Shown here: in pieces, positions 8,830 to 17,289 of the stretch
How positions within the stretch are numbered: position 1 is the first letter of the stretch
Layout of the letters: each line of letters begins with the position of its first letter
Assembly (NCBI GenBank): GCA_963712435.1
Contig: CAVQIB010000003.1
Span: 434,001-498,000, forward strand
DNA from: Rhodoplanes sp963712435
GTDB taxonomy: Bacteria > Pseudomonadota > Alphaproteobacteria > Rhizobiales > Xanthobacteraceae
Direction: 5' to 3'
DNA length: 64,000 nt
Position numbers and translations under genes: made by a program
The notes under the pieces: generated by a model
The model's input: the letters and a program-made list of their open reading frames with translations, nothing else
Database searches by the model: none
What the model was told of the DNA's origin: nothing

Positions 8830-10017
8830 ATGGGCGCCTTGCTGTTCTCGCCTGATGAGCGGACGAGCCCGCCGTTCGCCTGGTTCTTCTTGTTCGCGAG
8901 CCTCGACGCGGCTGTGGGCGTCGGCGTGCTGCTGGTTTATTTCGTCTCGGGCGTGGACATGGTCAGCGGAGACACTGATTCGCTGTTCGCCTGGCACGGC
9001 CGCGAGCTGGTTTTCGGCTATGCGCCCGGCGTGTGCACGGGCTTTCTCCTGACCGCTTTGCCGCGTTGGACCAAGAGAACGCCCGGCCCGATCAGCGAGA
9101 CCGCGTTGCTCTTCCTGTGGCTCGGAGCGCGTTTCGCGATCCTGTTCCCTTCCAGCTTCGCGCCGATCGTGGCCGCGCCCCTGATCGGGCTCGCCGCGGT
9201 GGTGTCGTTTCACGTCATCGCCGCCCATGACCGGCGCGATTTCAAGGTGATTGCGCTCCTCTGGCTGTCCGCCGCAGGCGGGCTGTACGCCACCCTGCCC
9301 GGCGCGACGCCGGCGCAGCTTGGCTTGCGCCTCGGCCTCGCCGCCTCGATCGGCCTCGTGATGACCATCGGCGGACGGGTCGTGCCGAGCGTGACGGCGA
9401 GCTTTCTCGAAGGACGGGGCGAGAAAGCGCTCCAACCGCCCGCGCCTTTGGTGGAGGCGCTGGCGGCGCTCGGGGCGATCGTCGGGCTCGCCATCTGGGT
9501 CGTTCATCCGACCGGCCCGCTGATGACGCTCGCTGGCATATTCGCGGCCGCGACGCAGATCGCGCGGCTCGCGCAATGGCGCGGATGGACCGTGACCGGG
9601 GCTCCCGCCGTGCTCATCTTCCATCTGGCCTATGCCTTCGTCCCCCTTGGCTTTGCTCTGTTCGCCGTCAACGCATCGCTGCCCCGCTTGATGCCCGAGG
9701 GCGCGGCGCTCCATGCCTGGACGGCGGGCGCCATGGGACTCATGACGCTCGGCATCATGGGGAGCATGATTCGCCGCCGCACCGGCCGCGCCTTCCTGAC
9801 GTCGCGGCTCGGCGCGTGCGTCTTTGCGCTTGCCGTCATCGCCGCGGCGGCCCGCGTCGGGACCGAGTTCTCGACCATGCCGACCGCTTGGCTGAGCGTC
9901 GCCGCCGCCTGCTGGATCGCCGCTTTCATGCTGTTCGTCCTCGATTTCAGGACGCCGCTGCTGCAGCGGACATTGTCCGCCGGGAATTTCCCGGGGCGGC
10001 AGAATACCGCGCCGTGA
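8830..10017 (+). CDS. nnrS: NnrS family membrane protein
   Basis: NnrS proteins are heme- and copper-containing polytopic membrane proteins found with denitrification genes and implicated in tolerance of nitric oxide stress. The product has 395 residues and about 12 hydrophobic segments. The family motif is present near the N-terminus as WHGRELVFGYAPGVCTGFLLTALPRW, shown here in part: WHGRELVFGY then GFLLTALPRWT. A second block, GGRVVPSVTASFLEG, is also typical. The ATG at 8830 is uncertain because the purine-rich site GGAG abuts it. It lies 60 bp upstream of ubiT, which suggests a shared low-oxygen or nitrogen-oxide role. No denitrification reductase is in the window. Confidence 0.85.
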   Translation: MGALLFSPDERTSPPFAWFFLFASLDAAVGVGVLLVYFVSGVDMVSGDTDSLFAWHGRELVFGYAPGVCTGFLLTALPRWTKRTPGPISETALLFLWLGARFAILFPSSFAPIVAAPLIGLAAVVSFHVIAAHDRRDFKVIALLWLSAAGGLYATLPGATPAQLGLRLGLAASIGLVMTIGGRVVPSVTASFLEGRGEKALQPPAPLVEALAALGAIVGLAIWVVHPTGPLMTLAGIFAAATQIARLAQWRGWTVTGAPAVLIFHLAYAFVPLGFALFAVNASLPRLMPEGAALHAWTAGAMGLMTLGIMGSMIRRRTGRAFLTSRLGACVFALAVIAAAARVGTEFSTMPTAWLSVAAACWIAAFMLFVLDFRTPLLQRTLSAGNFPGRQNTAP

Positions 10018-10030
10018 GAAGGCTGATCGC

Positions 10031-10044
10031 TTGAGCTAGATCAA
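10031..10044. promoter_or_regulatory. FNR/FixK-type box upstream of ubiT
   Basis: TTGAGCTAGATCAA is a palindrome with TTGA-N6-TCAA half-sites, matching the FNR/FixK consensus TTGAT-N4-ATCAA with one mismatch. Its end is 36 bp before the ubiT ATG, a position that fits a class II activator site at a short-leader promoter. Activation under low oxygen is an inference, but it agrees with the known anaerobic role of ubiT, ubiU and ubiV. Confidence 0.65.
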
Positions 10045-10080
10045 GGCCGACCGCACCCGCCGACGGTACTCGCCTCCATC

Positions 10081-10628
10081 ATGTCGGCCCCAACTCCCGC
10101 CGGACTACCGGCATCGCCCTTGCAAGCGTTGCTGCACGATATTCCCCGCTTGTTGCTGGCGGCGGTCCCGCTCGCGGCGCTGCAGCCTGTTTTCAGTCAC
10201 ATCGCCTCGCATGTCGCGCGGACGCGCCCGGAATTGTTCGCCCGCCTCGGACCGCATGCCGGCAAGCATTTTCTGATCGACCCGATCGATCTTCCGTTCG
10301 TGCTCGTGCTCCGGCCCGACGCCACGCGGCCCCATCTCAAGGCGTATCGCCGGTCGGAGCGGCCGCGCACGGACGCGGCGATCGCCGGCACGTTCTTCAA
10401 CCTGCTCGACATGATCGACGGGACGCTCGACGGCGATGCGCTGTTTTTTTCGCGCGACCTGCGCGTGACCGGCGACACCGAAGCGGTGGTGGCGCTACGC
10501 AACGCCCTCGACGACTTCGAGGGCAGCGCGCTCGACAGCGTCATCGCCTCGTTCGGACCACTGTCAAAGCCGGCCGTGCTCGCCCTGTCGGCGCTGCGCG
10601 CCCTGCGAAGCGGAGAGACCCATCATGA
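10081..10628 (+). CDS. ubiT: SCP2-domain ubiquinone biosynthesis accessory factor UbiT
   Basis: UbiT binds lipid intermediates through an SCP2 (sterol carrier) domain and is required for oxygen-independent ubiquinone synthesis together with UbiU and UbiV. The recognisable domain runs from about residue 50 to 165 (FLIDPIDLPFVLVLRP, then GTFFNLLDMIDGTLDGDALFFSRDL shown here in part, then VTGDTEAVVALRNALDD). The given end is an estimate: the literal frame has no stop there and stays open to 10926, running through ubiU in the wrong frame. A one-base indel near 10600 would let it end at the TGA that overlaps the ubiU ATG. The start at 10081 lies 36 bp after an FNR-like box. Confidence 0.8.
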
Positions 10629-11645
10629 ACACAGGCTATGTGCGGCCGGAGCTGGTCTGCCCGGCCGGCACGCCGGCGGCCTTGCGGACCGCGGTCGATG
10701 CCGGCGCGGACGCCGTCTATTGCGGCTTCCAGAACGAGACCAATGCGCGCAATTTCCCGGGCCTGAACTTCACGCCGCGCGAACTCGAAACCGTCGGTCG
10801 CCTACGCGCATGCGCGCGGCGCGCAAGGTGCTGCTCGCGGTCAATACGTTTCCGCCGGCGGGCCGGTTCGACACTGTGGCGCGAGGCGGTCGATATCGGC
10901 CGCCGCGCTCGGCGTCGATGCCGTGATCGTCGCCGATATGGGCGTCGCCGACTATGCGGCGCATACCTATCCGCACCTGCGCCTGCATCTCTCGGTGCAG
11001 GCCGGCGCGTCCTCGCCCGAGGCCATCCGCTTCTATTGCCAGCGAGTTCGGCGTCAAGCGCGTCGTGCTGCCGCGCATCCTGACGGTCGCCGAGATCGCC
11101 GACATCCACCGCCAGATTCCCTGCGAGATCGAAGCCTTCGTCTTCGGCAATATCGGCATGATGGCGGAGGGCCGTTGCAGCCTCACGAACTACGTGACCG
11201 GCCTCTCGACCAATATGGATGGCGTCTGCTCGCCGGCGGCCGACGTGCACTACGAGGAAGACGCCGAGCGCAACCTGACCACCCGGCTCGGCCCGTTCAT
11301 GATCGATCGCTTCGCCTGCGGCGAAAGCGCCGGCTATCCGACCATCTGCAAAGGCCGCTATCGCTGCCGCGCCAGCGCGACGCCGACTATTACGCCTTCG
11401 AGGAGCCGGTCAGCTCTGAATCTCTCGGCGCTGCTGCCTGATCTGATGCAGGCCGGCGTGACCGCGCTCAAGATCGAGGGCCGCCAGCGCAGCCGCGCCT
11501 ATGTCAAGCTCGGTCGTCTCCGCGTTCCGCAAGGCGGTGGACGACATTCTGGCGGGCCGCGAGCCGGGTTTGCCGAGTCTGCATGGCGCTGACCGAGGGC
11601 CACCGCGAAACCGAAGGCGCCTTCCGCACCAAGGCATGGAGATGA
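10625..11645 (+). pseudogene. ubiU: Oxygen-independent ubiquinone hydroxylation protein UbiU (U32 peptidase family), multiply frameshifted as sequenced
   Basis: UbiU is a U32-family iron-sulfur protein that works with UbiV in anaerobic hydroxylation of ubiquinone precursors. The ATG at 10625 has GGAGAG 7 bp upstream and begins MNTGYVRPELVCPAGTPAAL. The conserved protein then jumps among all three frames: KVLLAVNTFPPAGRFD near 10830, LWREAVD, DAVIVADMGVADYAAHTYPH from 10913, GVKRVVLPRILTVAEIADIH from 11050, DADYYAFEEPVS near 11380, LNLSALLPDLMQAGVTALKI from 11415, SVVSAFRKAVDDILAGREPG, and ALTEGHRETEGAFRTKAWR ending at TGA 11643-11645. Cluster-ligand cysteines are visible in EGRCSLTNY, DGVCSPA and TICKGRY. 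At least six indels within 1 kb of conserved sequence point to poor local sequence quality. Confidence 0.82.
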
Positions 11646-12597
11646 CGATGCACGGAGCACGCTGCCGCTGTGCTGACGCTGGGCCCTGTCCTGTTCAACT
11701 GGCGGCCCGAGCGGTGGCGCGACTTCTATTTCCGCATCGCCGACGAGGCGCCGGTCGACACCGTCTATCTCGGCGAGGTCGTGTGCTCCAAGCGCGCGCC
11801 GCTGATCGAGCCGCAGCTTGCGGAGGTGGTGCGAGCGGCTTGTCGGCGGCCGGCAAGACCGTGGTGCTTCGCGACGCTGTGCGCAAGTGGCGCTGCGGCA
11901 TCGACCGCACAGCTCGTCGAGCGGGTCTGCGCCGGGACGGACGCCCTGGTGGAGGCCAATGACGCCTCCGCGCTGCTGCATCTGCGCGGCCGTCCGCACC
12001 ATATCGGCCCGTTCGTGAACGTCTATAACGAGCGGACCGTCGCGCTTTCTCGCCGGCAGGGCGGCGCGCGCAATTTCTGCCTGCCCGGCGAAATGCCGGC
12101 CACCGCCATCCGCGCGCTATGCGAGAACACGCGCGACCTCGATGCGACGATCGAGGTGCAGGTGTTCGGGCGCCTGCCGCTCGCGCTGTCGGCGCGCTGC
12201 TATCACGCGCGCGCCTATGGCCGCACCAAGGACAGCTGCCAGTTCGTGTGCGATGAGGACCCCGACGGGCTCGACACTCGACACGCTCGACGGTCGGCCC
12301 TTCCTCGCCGTGAACGGCATCCAGACGATGTCCTATGATTACCTCAACCTGATCCGGGAACTCGCGGAATTGCGTGAGATGGGCGTCGCGCGCTTCCGCC
12401 TGTCGCCGCACGACTGCGACATGGTCGAGGTCGCCGCAGCATTCCGCGCGGCGCTCGACGGGCACATCGCGGCGCCTGAGGCGGCGGCGCGGCTCGACGC
12501 CTTGAAGCTCGAGGCCCCATTCTCCAACGGCTTCTATTATGGCAGAGCGGGCCACATCTGGACCGGCGCCGCGGCTGCAACTCTCCCGGCCGAGTGA
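11642..12597 (+). pseudogene. ubiV: Oxygen-independent ubiquinone hydroxylation protein UbiV, frameshifted as sequenced
   Basis: UbiV is the partner of UbiU. The ATG at 11642 overlaps the ubiU stop (ATGA). After a short frame (MTMHGA) the protein continues as LTLGPVLFNWRPERWRDFYF in a second frame, LSAAGKTVVL near 11838 in the first, TLCASGAAASTAQLVERVC in the second again, and STLDTLDGRPFLAVNGIQTM from 12273 in the third, ending at TGA 12595-12597. Conserved cysteines occur in RNFCLPGEM, LSARCYHARA and SCQFVCDED, the expected 4Fe-4S ligand pattern of UbiV. Corrected length is about 315 residues. At least four indels are needed. Confidence 0.82.
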
Positions 12598-12848
12598 GCG
12601 ATAGCTATCTCGGTCGCAGCTTGCCTTTGGCGGCCGCGGCTTGCCTTCGGCGGCGAAATCCCTATAACCCAGCCACCGCACGTTTCGGCCGGGAGCTGAA
12701 CGGACGGCCGCGGATCCCAGGGTCGGGATGCGCGGCAGGACCTTCGCGGTCCGGCGTCCGGTGTTTCCGCCTTCGCAGGACTTCGCGCCTTCCGAACGGC
12801 ACGAGGGGCTTGGCGCCGAACGCGCAGCGAGAGATGAGGAGGCAAGCC

Positions 12849-13331
12849 ATGCCATTGTATGAACACGTGTATCTTGCGCGCCAGGACCTTTCGGCGCAGC
12901 AGATCGAGGAATTGACGGGCCAGTTCAAAGGGGTGATCGAGCAACTCGGCGGATCGGTCCAGAAGGTCGAGTACTGGGGCGTGAAGTCGCTGAGCTACCG
13001 CATGCGGAAGAACCGCAAGGCGCATTTCACCCTGCTCAATATCGACGCGCCGCCGGCGGCGCTGGCGGAGGTCGAGCGCCAGGAGCGCATCAACGAGGAC
13101 GTGCTGCGCTCGCTCACCGTTCGGGTCGATGAACTCGAGGCGGGGCCGTCCGCCATGATGCGCAAGTCGGACCGCGATGACCGGCGCGACGGACGCGACG
13201 GGCGGGACGGCCGCGACGACCGGCGCGGCGACGATCGCCGGCGCGATCGCGAAGCGCGCTTCCCGCGCGAGGGCCGCGGCCCGCGCGAAGAGCGCAGCGC
13301 GACCGAAGAAACTCACGTGACGGAGGAGTGA
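12849..13331 (+). CDS. rpsF: 30S ribosomal protein S6
   Basis: S6 binds S18 in the platform of the small subunit. The product has 160 residues: the S6 fold at 1-95 (MPLYEHVYLARQDLS, EYWGVKSLSYRMRKNRKAHF, LNIDAPPAAL) and then a long tail rich in Asp-Arg and Asp-Gly, a common extension in Rhizobiales. The ATG at 12849 was selected because it gives the conserved N-terminus and has GAGGAGG 6-12 bp upstream. A longer open frame starting at 12594 is not conserved. First gene of rpsF-rpsR-DUF2232-rplI. Confidence 0.97.
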   Translation: MPLYEHVYLARQDLSAQQIEELTGQFKGVIEQLGGSVQKVEYWGVKSLSYRMRKNRKAHFTLLNIDAPPAALAEVERQERINEDVLRSLTVRVDELEAGPSAMMRKSDRDDRRDGRDGRDGRDDRRGDDRRRDREARFPREGRGPREERSATEETHVTEE

Positions 13332-13335
13332 TCAC

Positions 13336-13581
13336 ATGGCTTTCGCAGCCGCCGGGGCGCGCCGGCCGTTCTTCCGCCGCCGCAAGACCTGCCCGTTCTC
13401 GGGCGCCAACGCACCCAAGATCGACTACAAGGACGCTCGCCTGCTGCAGCGTTATATTTCCGAGCGCGGCAAGATCGTGCCGAGCCGGATCACCGCAGTG
13501 TCCGCGCTCAAGCAGCGCGAGCTTGCGCGGGCGATCAAGCGGGCGCGCTTTCTCGGGCTGCTGCCCTACGTGATTCGCTGA
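13336..13581 (+). CDS. rpsR: 30S ribosomal protein S18
   Basis: 81-residue basic protein, partner of S6. Conserved parts are RRKTCPFSG near the N-terminus, IDYKDARLLQRYISERGKIV, and SRITAVSALKQRELARAIKR close to the C-terminus. It starts 4 bp after the rpsF stop, so the two are translated from one message. The single cysteine motif TCPF is of the zinc-independent type. Confidence 0.97.
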   Translation: MAFAAAGARRPFFRRRKTCPFSGANAPKIDYKDARLLQRYISERGKIVPSRITAVSALKQRELARAIKRARFLGLLPYVIR

Positions 13582-13593
13582 CGGCGCGACTTC

Positions 13594-13617
13594 CACCCTC
13601 TCCCTGACGAGAGGGTG
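13594..13617. terminator. Hairpin after rpsR
   Basis: CACCCTCTC (13594-13602) pairs perfectly with GAGAGGGTG (13609-13617) around a 6-nt loop, 13 bp after the rpsR stop. No T-run follows, so it may attenuate transcription, stabilise mRNA, or be a remnant of the CTCTCC palindromic repeat family seen elsewhere in the window. Confidence 0.45.
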
Positions 13618-13675
13618 ACATGGTTGGGGCGGACGCGATCCGCCTCTAACCGCTCACGGAGCGGGACAGCTCGAC

Positions 13676-14656
13676 ATGGTGCAAATCCTCCTGATCGGAA
13701 TCGGCGCAGGCGCAGTCGCCGCGCTCATGTTCGCGGCGCTCGCCACGGGCTCGCTGCTGTCCATGGCGCTGTTCTATCTCGCGCCGCTCCCCATCCTGAT
13801 CGCGGCGCTGGGCTGGAGCTATGCCGCGGGGCTCGCCGCGGTGCTGACCGGATCGGCGGCGCTGTTCGCCGCCTTCAACGTCGTGTTCGCGCTGGTCTTC
13901 CTGATTGGCATCGGCCTGCCGGCCTGGTGGCTCGGCTATCTCGCTTTGCTCGCGCGCCCGGCGGCCGCCAGCGGCGCGGAGCCGTTCGAATGGTATCCGG
14001 TCGGCCGGCTCGTGTTCTGGGCGGCCGTGCTCGGCGGCCTGATCGTCATGGCGGCGATCCCGCAATTCGGCAGCGACGCGGAAAGCTTCCGGGCGGCGCT
14101 GAAAGACGGGTTCGAGCGCGTGTTCCGCGCGCAGAACGGCACGCCGGCGAACGAACCGCTCCAGCTGCCGGGCGTGTCCGATCCGAACCGCGTGTTCGAG
14201 GTGTTCGCGGTGATCCTTCCGCCCGCGGCGGCCGCGCTCACGACCGCGACGCTCCTGTTCAATCTGTGGCTCGCCGGGCGCGTGGTGAACCTTTCCGGCC
14301 TGCTGCGGCGTCCGTGGCCCGATCTCTCCGCCATTGCTCTCCCCGCTTACGCCGCGGCGATTTTCGCGCTCGCGGTTGCGGGCTCGTTCCTGCCCGGACT
14401 GTTCGGCATCGTCGCCGGCCTGTTCGCCGCGAGCTTTTTCGTCGCCTTCGCCGCGCTTGGGCTCGCGGTGCTGCACGCGCTGACGGCTCCGCTGAAAAGC
14501 CGCGCGATCGTGCTGACCGGCCTCTACGCGACGATCCTGCTGTTCGGCTGGCCGCTGCTCGCGGCCGCGCTGCTTGGTCTTGCCGATGGGCTGTTCGACT
14601 TGCGGGGGCGCGCTGCGGCCAAGCGCCGCCCGCCGTCGTCCGGCCCGATCGCGTGA
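13676..14656 (+). CDS. DUF2232 family membrane protein
   Basis: 326-residue integral membrane protein with about eight hydrophobic segments. It matches by position and character the DUF2232 protein that alphaproteobacteria carry between rpsR and rplI. Segments are GAGAVAALMFAALATGSLLS, an NVVFALVFLIGIGLPAWWLG block, and several C-terminal helices ending in a basic tail (RGRAAAKRRPPSSG). The central hydrophilic stretch (about 125-165) is likely a loop. Function is unknown. Co-transcription with ribosomal genes suggests constitutive expression. Confidence 0.85.
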   Translation: MVQILLIGIGAGAVAALMFAALATGSLLSMALFYLAPLPILIAALGWSYAAGLAAVLTGSAALFAAFNVVFALVFLIGIGLPAWWLGYLALLARPAAASGAEPFEWYPVGRLVFWAAVLGGLIVMAAIPQFGSDAESFRAALKDGFERVFRAQNGTPANEPLQLPGVSDPNRVFEVFAVILPPAAAALTTATLLFNLWLAGRVVNLSGLLRRPWPDLSAIALPAYAAAIFALAVAGSFLPGLFGIVAGLFAASFFVAFAALGLAVLHALTAPLKSRAIVLTGLYATILLFGWPLLAAALLGLADGLFDLRGRAAAKRRPPSSGPIA

Positions 14657-14698
14657 ACGGATGAACCGGTCATTGACCGATCGAAAGGGAGCAAAGCA

Positions 14699-15289
14699 AT
14701 GGAAGTGATCCTTCTCGAGCGCATCGCCAAGCTCGGACAAATGGGCGACGTCGTGCGCGTCAAGGACGGCTATGCGCGCAATTTCCTGTTGCCCGGCGGC
14801 AAGGCGCTGCGCGCCACCAAAGACAACCGCGTCAAGTTCGAAAACATGAAATCGCAGCTCGAGGCGCGCAATCTCGGACTGAAATCGGACGCTGACAAGG
14901 TCGGCCAGAAGCTCGACGGAAAGGGCTTCGTGGTGCTGCGGCAGGCCTCCGACACGGGACAGCTCTACGGCTCGGTGACGGCGCGCGACCTCGCGGCGGT
15001 CATCGGAGAAGGCGGATTCACGGTGAACCGCAGCCAGATCGTTCTCAATATGCCGATCAAGATGATCGGGCTGCACAAGGTGCCGATCGCGCTGCATCCG
15101 GATGTGGAGGTCACGGTCACCGTGAGCGTTGCGCGCAACGCCGAGGAAGCCGAGCGCATCTCGCGCGGCGAGGACGTCATCTCCCGGCGCGAGGAGCGCG
15201 AGGAGCCGGCCGAGTTCGCGGCGGAAGACTTCTTCGAGCCGGAGGCCGCGCCGCAACCGGAGTCGGAAGAACCCGAGGACGAAGCGTAA
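14699..15289 (+). CDS. rplI: 50S ribosomal protein L9
   Basis: 196-residue L9 that binds 23S rRNA near the L1 stalk. The N-terminal signature MEVILLERIAKLGQMGDVV and the GYARNFLLPGGKA rRNA-binding segment are clear. The C-terminal domain includes YGSVTARDLAAVIGE. An acidic tail of about 45 residues (EEPAEFAAEDFFEPEA and on) extends beyond the E. coli protein and is usual in this group. A GGGAGC ribosome site precedes the ATG. Confidence 0.97.
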   Translation: MEVILLERIAKLGQMGDVVRVKDGYARNFLLPGGKALRATKDNRVKFENMKSQLEARNLGLKSDADKVGQKLDGKGFVVLRQASDTGQLYGSVTARDLAAVIGEGGFTVNRSQIVLNMPIKMIGLHKVPIALHPDVEVTVTVSVARNAEEAERISRGEDVISRREEREEPAEFAAEDFFEPEAAPQPESEEPEDEA

Positions 15290-15344
15290 GCGGCTCGTCG
15301 CGAGGATTCCGGGCGAGCCGCGCCAGCGCGCGCTCGCGACGTCG

Positions 15345-15826
15345 TCACACCGTCTTCTCTCCGCCTTCTCTCCGGCGCCGTAGACCTGCGCCGGGTCGAA
15401 CACCTTTTCGGCGTCGCGCGGGGTGAGGACGAGCATATGGCCGGCCGGCTCGCGCAGCGTGACCGCGCGATAGAAGCACGACGCGCGCCCGGTATGGCAC
15501 ACGCCCTTTGCGTCCTGCTCGACCTTGACGAGGAGCGCGTCCTGGTCGCAGTCGACCCGAATCTCGAATATGCGCAGCGTATGGCCGGAGGTCTCGCCCT
15601 TCTTCCATAGCTCTTGGCGCGAGCGGCTGTAGAACCAGGCCTGGCCGGTTTCGATCGAGCGGGCGAGCGCCTCTTCGTTCATATAGGCGAACATCAACAC
15701 CTCGCCCGACCAGGCGTCGGCGACGATCGCCGGGATCAGTCCGTCGTCATCGAATTTGGGCGCGAAAACCCGCCCTTCCTCGATCTGTTCGGTCGAGCTG
15801 CGCGGCGCGAAACGATTGGGAGCCAT
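15345..15826 (-). CDS. hisI: Phosphoribosyl-AMP cyclohydrolase, 3' end disturbed by an 11-bp tandem duplication
   Basis: Third step of histidine synthesis: opens the purine ring of phosphoribosyl-AMP. Metal-binding residues are visible in RVDCDQDALLVKVEQ and KGVCHTGRASCFYR. The ATG at 15826 (MAPNRFAPRS) lies 2 bp after the folE stop. Just before the end, 11 bases are repeated in tandem (15354-15364 and 15365 on). This shifts the frame so that the literal reading runs on through the antisense of rplI to 13646. Removing one copy gives exactly 471 bp, a 156-residue protein ending VYGAGEKTV at TGA 15347-15345. The whole catalytic domain lies before the duplication. Confidence 0.9.
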
Positions 15827-15828
15827 CG

Positions 15829-16477
15829 TCAGCGCATGCCGTTGCGCACGAGCTGGATGAAGCGGAGCTGCTCGTTGGCGTCGTCGCGAAACAGGCCGGC
15901 GAATTGCGTGGTGATCGTCCGCGTGCCGGACTTCTCCACGCCCCGCATCGACATGCAGGTATGCTCGGCCTCTATCATGACGGCGACGCCGCGCGGCTTG
16001 AGCACCTCGTCGATCGCGTTGACGACCTGCGAACTCAGCCTTTCCTGGGTCTGCAGCCGGCGCGCGAAAATATCGAGCAGGCGCGCGATCTTGGACAGTC
16101 CGACCACCCGGTCGACCGGGAGATAGGCCACATGCGCCCGGCCGAAAAACGGCATCATGTGGTGCTCGCAATGCGAATTGAAGGGAATGTCGCGAATGAG
16201 AACGAGATCGTCATATGTCCCGATCTCGGAAAAGGTGCGGTCGAGCACGTCGCTCGCGCGGATCTCGTAGCCGCTGTACAGCTCCTTGAAGGCGGAGACC
16301 ACCCGGCGGGGCGTATCCAAGAGGCCCTCGCGGTCGGGATCGTCGCCGAGAAACGAGATGAGCGTGCGGACCGCCTGCTCGGCCTGCTCCCTGGTCGGAC
16401 GCGCCGCCTCCGACCACGGGCTCCGGACGGCAATCCGGACGGGCGGCGGGACTCAACTTCTTGATGACATTGTCCAT
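15829..16477 (-). pseudogene. folE: GTP cyclohydrolase I FolE, frameshifted near the N-terminus as sequenced
   Basis: Converts GTP to dihydroneopterin triphosphate, the entry to folate synthesis. Zinc ligands are visible in NSHCEHHMMPFFG and AEHTCMSMRGV, and the GTP-binding block PVDRVVGLSKIARLLDIFAR is intact. The ATG at 16477 starts MDNVIKKLSPAARPD in one frame. The rest, beginning SEAARPTREQAEQAVRTLIS, is in another. The span of 649 bp is one base over a multiple of three, so a single insertion near 16425 explains it and the corrected protein has 215 residues. A start at 16320 would give a truncated 163-residue form lacking the N-terminal helices. hisI follows immediately. Confidence 0.9.
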
Positions 16478-16728
16478 CGCGAGCGTCTGCTCCGTTCGAC
16501 CGGGTCGGTAGGGACGACCCGGATGTGTCACCGGTCACGCCGCGCACGCCGCCAGGGTCGTCGGACCTTGCGGTGGGACGGACGCCGACTTCCCAGTTGG
16601 CATTGCCCCATGTGGGAATGGCCGTGTCGGAGCGCAAGCAACCCCTCGCCCGGCCCCGCGCGGAACATATATTATCTTGGTTCGAACGCTGACAATCGAC
16701 TGCATGCCCGCCAATATCGGCTAGTACC

Positions 16729-17167
16729 ATGCTCAACGACGTCTATAACCGGCGGATCTTGGAGCTGGCCGGAAATATTCCCCGGCTCGGTCGGCTGTCG
16801 AACGCCGACGCGAGCGCGACCGCCCATTCGCGGCTGTGCGGCTCGACCGTGACCGTCGATCTCAAAATGGACGGCGAGACCGTGATCGACTTCGCGCACG
16901 AGGTGAAGGCCTGCGCGCTCGGCCAGGCCTCTTCCTCGATCATGGCGCGCAACGTTGTCGGCGCGCGGGCGGAAGAGTTGCGCGACCTGCGGGAGACCGT
17001 GCGGCGCATGCTCAAGGAGCACGGGCCGCCGCCCGACGCCGGGCGATGGTCGGACATCGCGGTGCTCGAGCCGGTGCGCGACTACAAGGCGCGGCACGCC
17101 TCGACCTTGCTCACTTTCGATGCGGTGGTTGCGGCGATCGATCAGATCGAGGCGAACGCGGCGATAG
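16729..17167 (+). CDS. IscU/SufU-like iron-sulfur cluster assembly scaffold protein
   Basis: About 146 residues of NifU-N/IscU fold: MLNDVYNRRILELAGNIPR, LCGSTVTVDL and VKACALGQASSSIMA. Two of the three canonical scaffold cysteines are present (Cys37 and Cys62). At the third site the sequence is KARHASTLLTFDAV, with Ala in place of Cys, as in related alphaproteobacterial homologues. The given end is an estimate: the literal frame lacks a stop and stays open to 18762 as an antisense shadow of the next gene, which suggests a small indel near 17165, where an out-of-frame TAG lies. It is divergent from folE. Confidence 0.75.
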
Positions 17168-17289
17168 GTCGCCGTCGGTTCCCGGCAAGAGCCGCGCCTC
17201 GTCCAAGCTCCGACCCGCCCAAGCGAGCCGCGCAGCAGACGCCCGCCGCAACCCGTTCCCTGGCGCCCCCGACACGCGGATGCTCGCGC

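Noticed and set aside
13646..16171. 841-codon minus-strand open frame
   Set aside because: Only its hisI part is real; the rest is the antisense of rplI and DUF2232, opened by the 11-bp duplication at the hisI end. Composition is Arg/Glu/Gln-rich like other GC-rich shadows.
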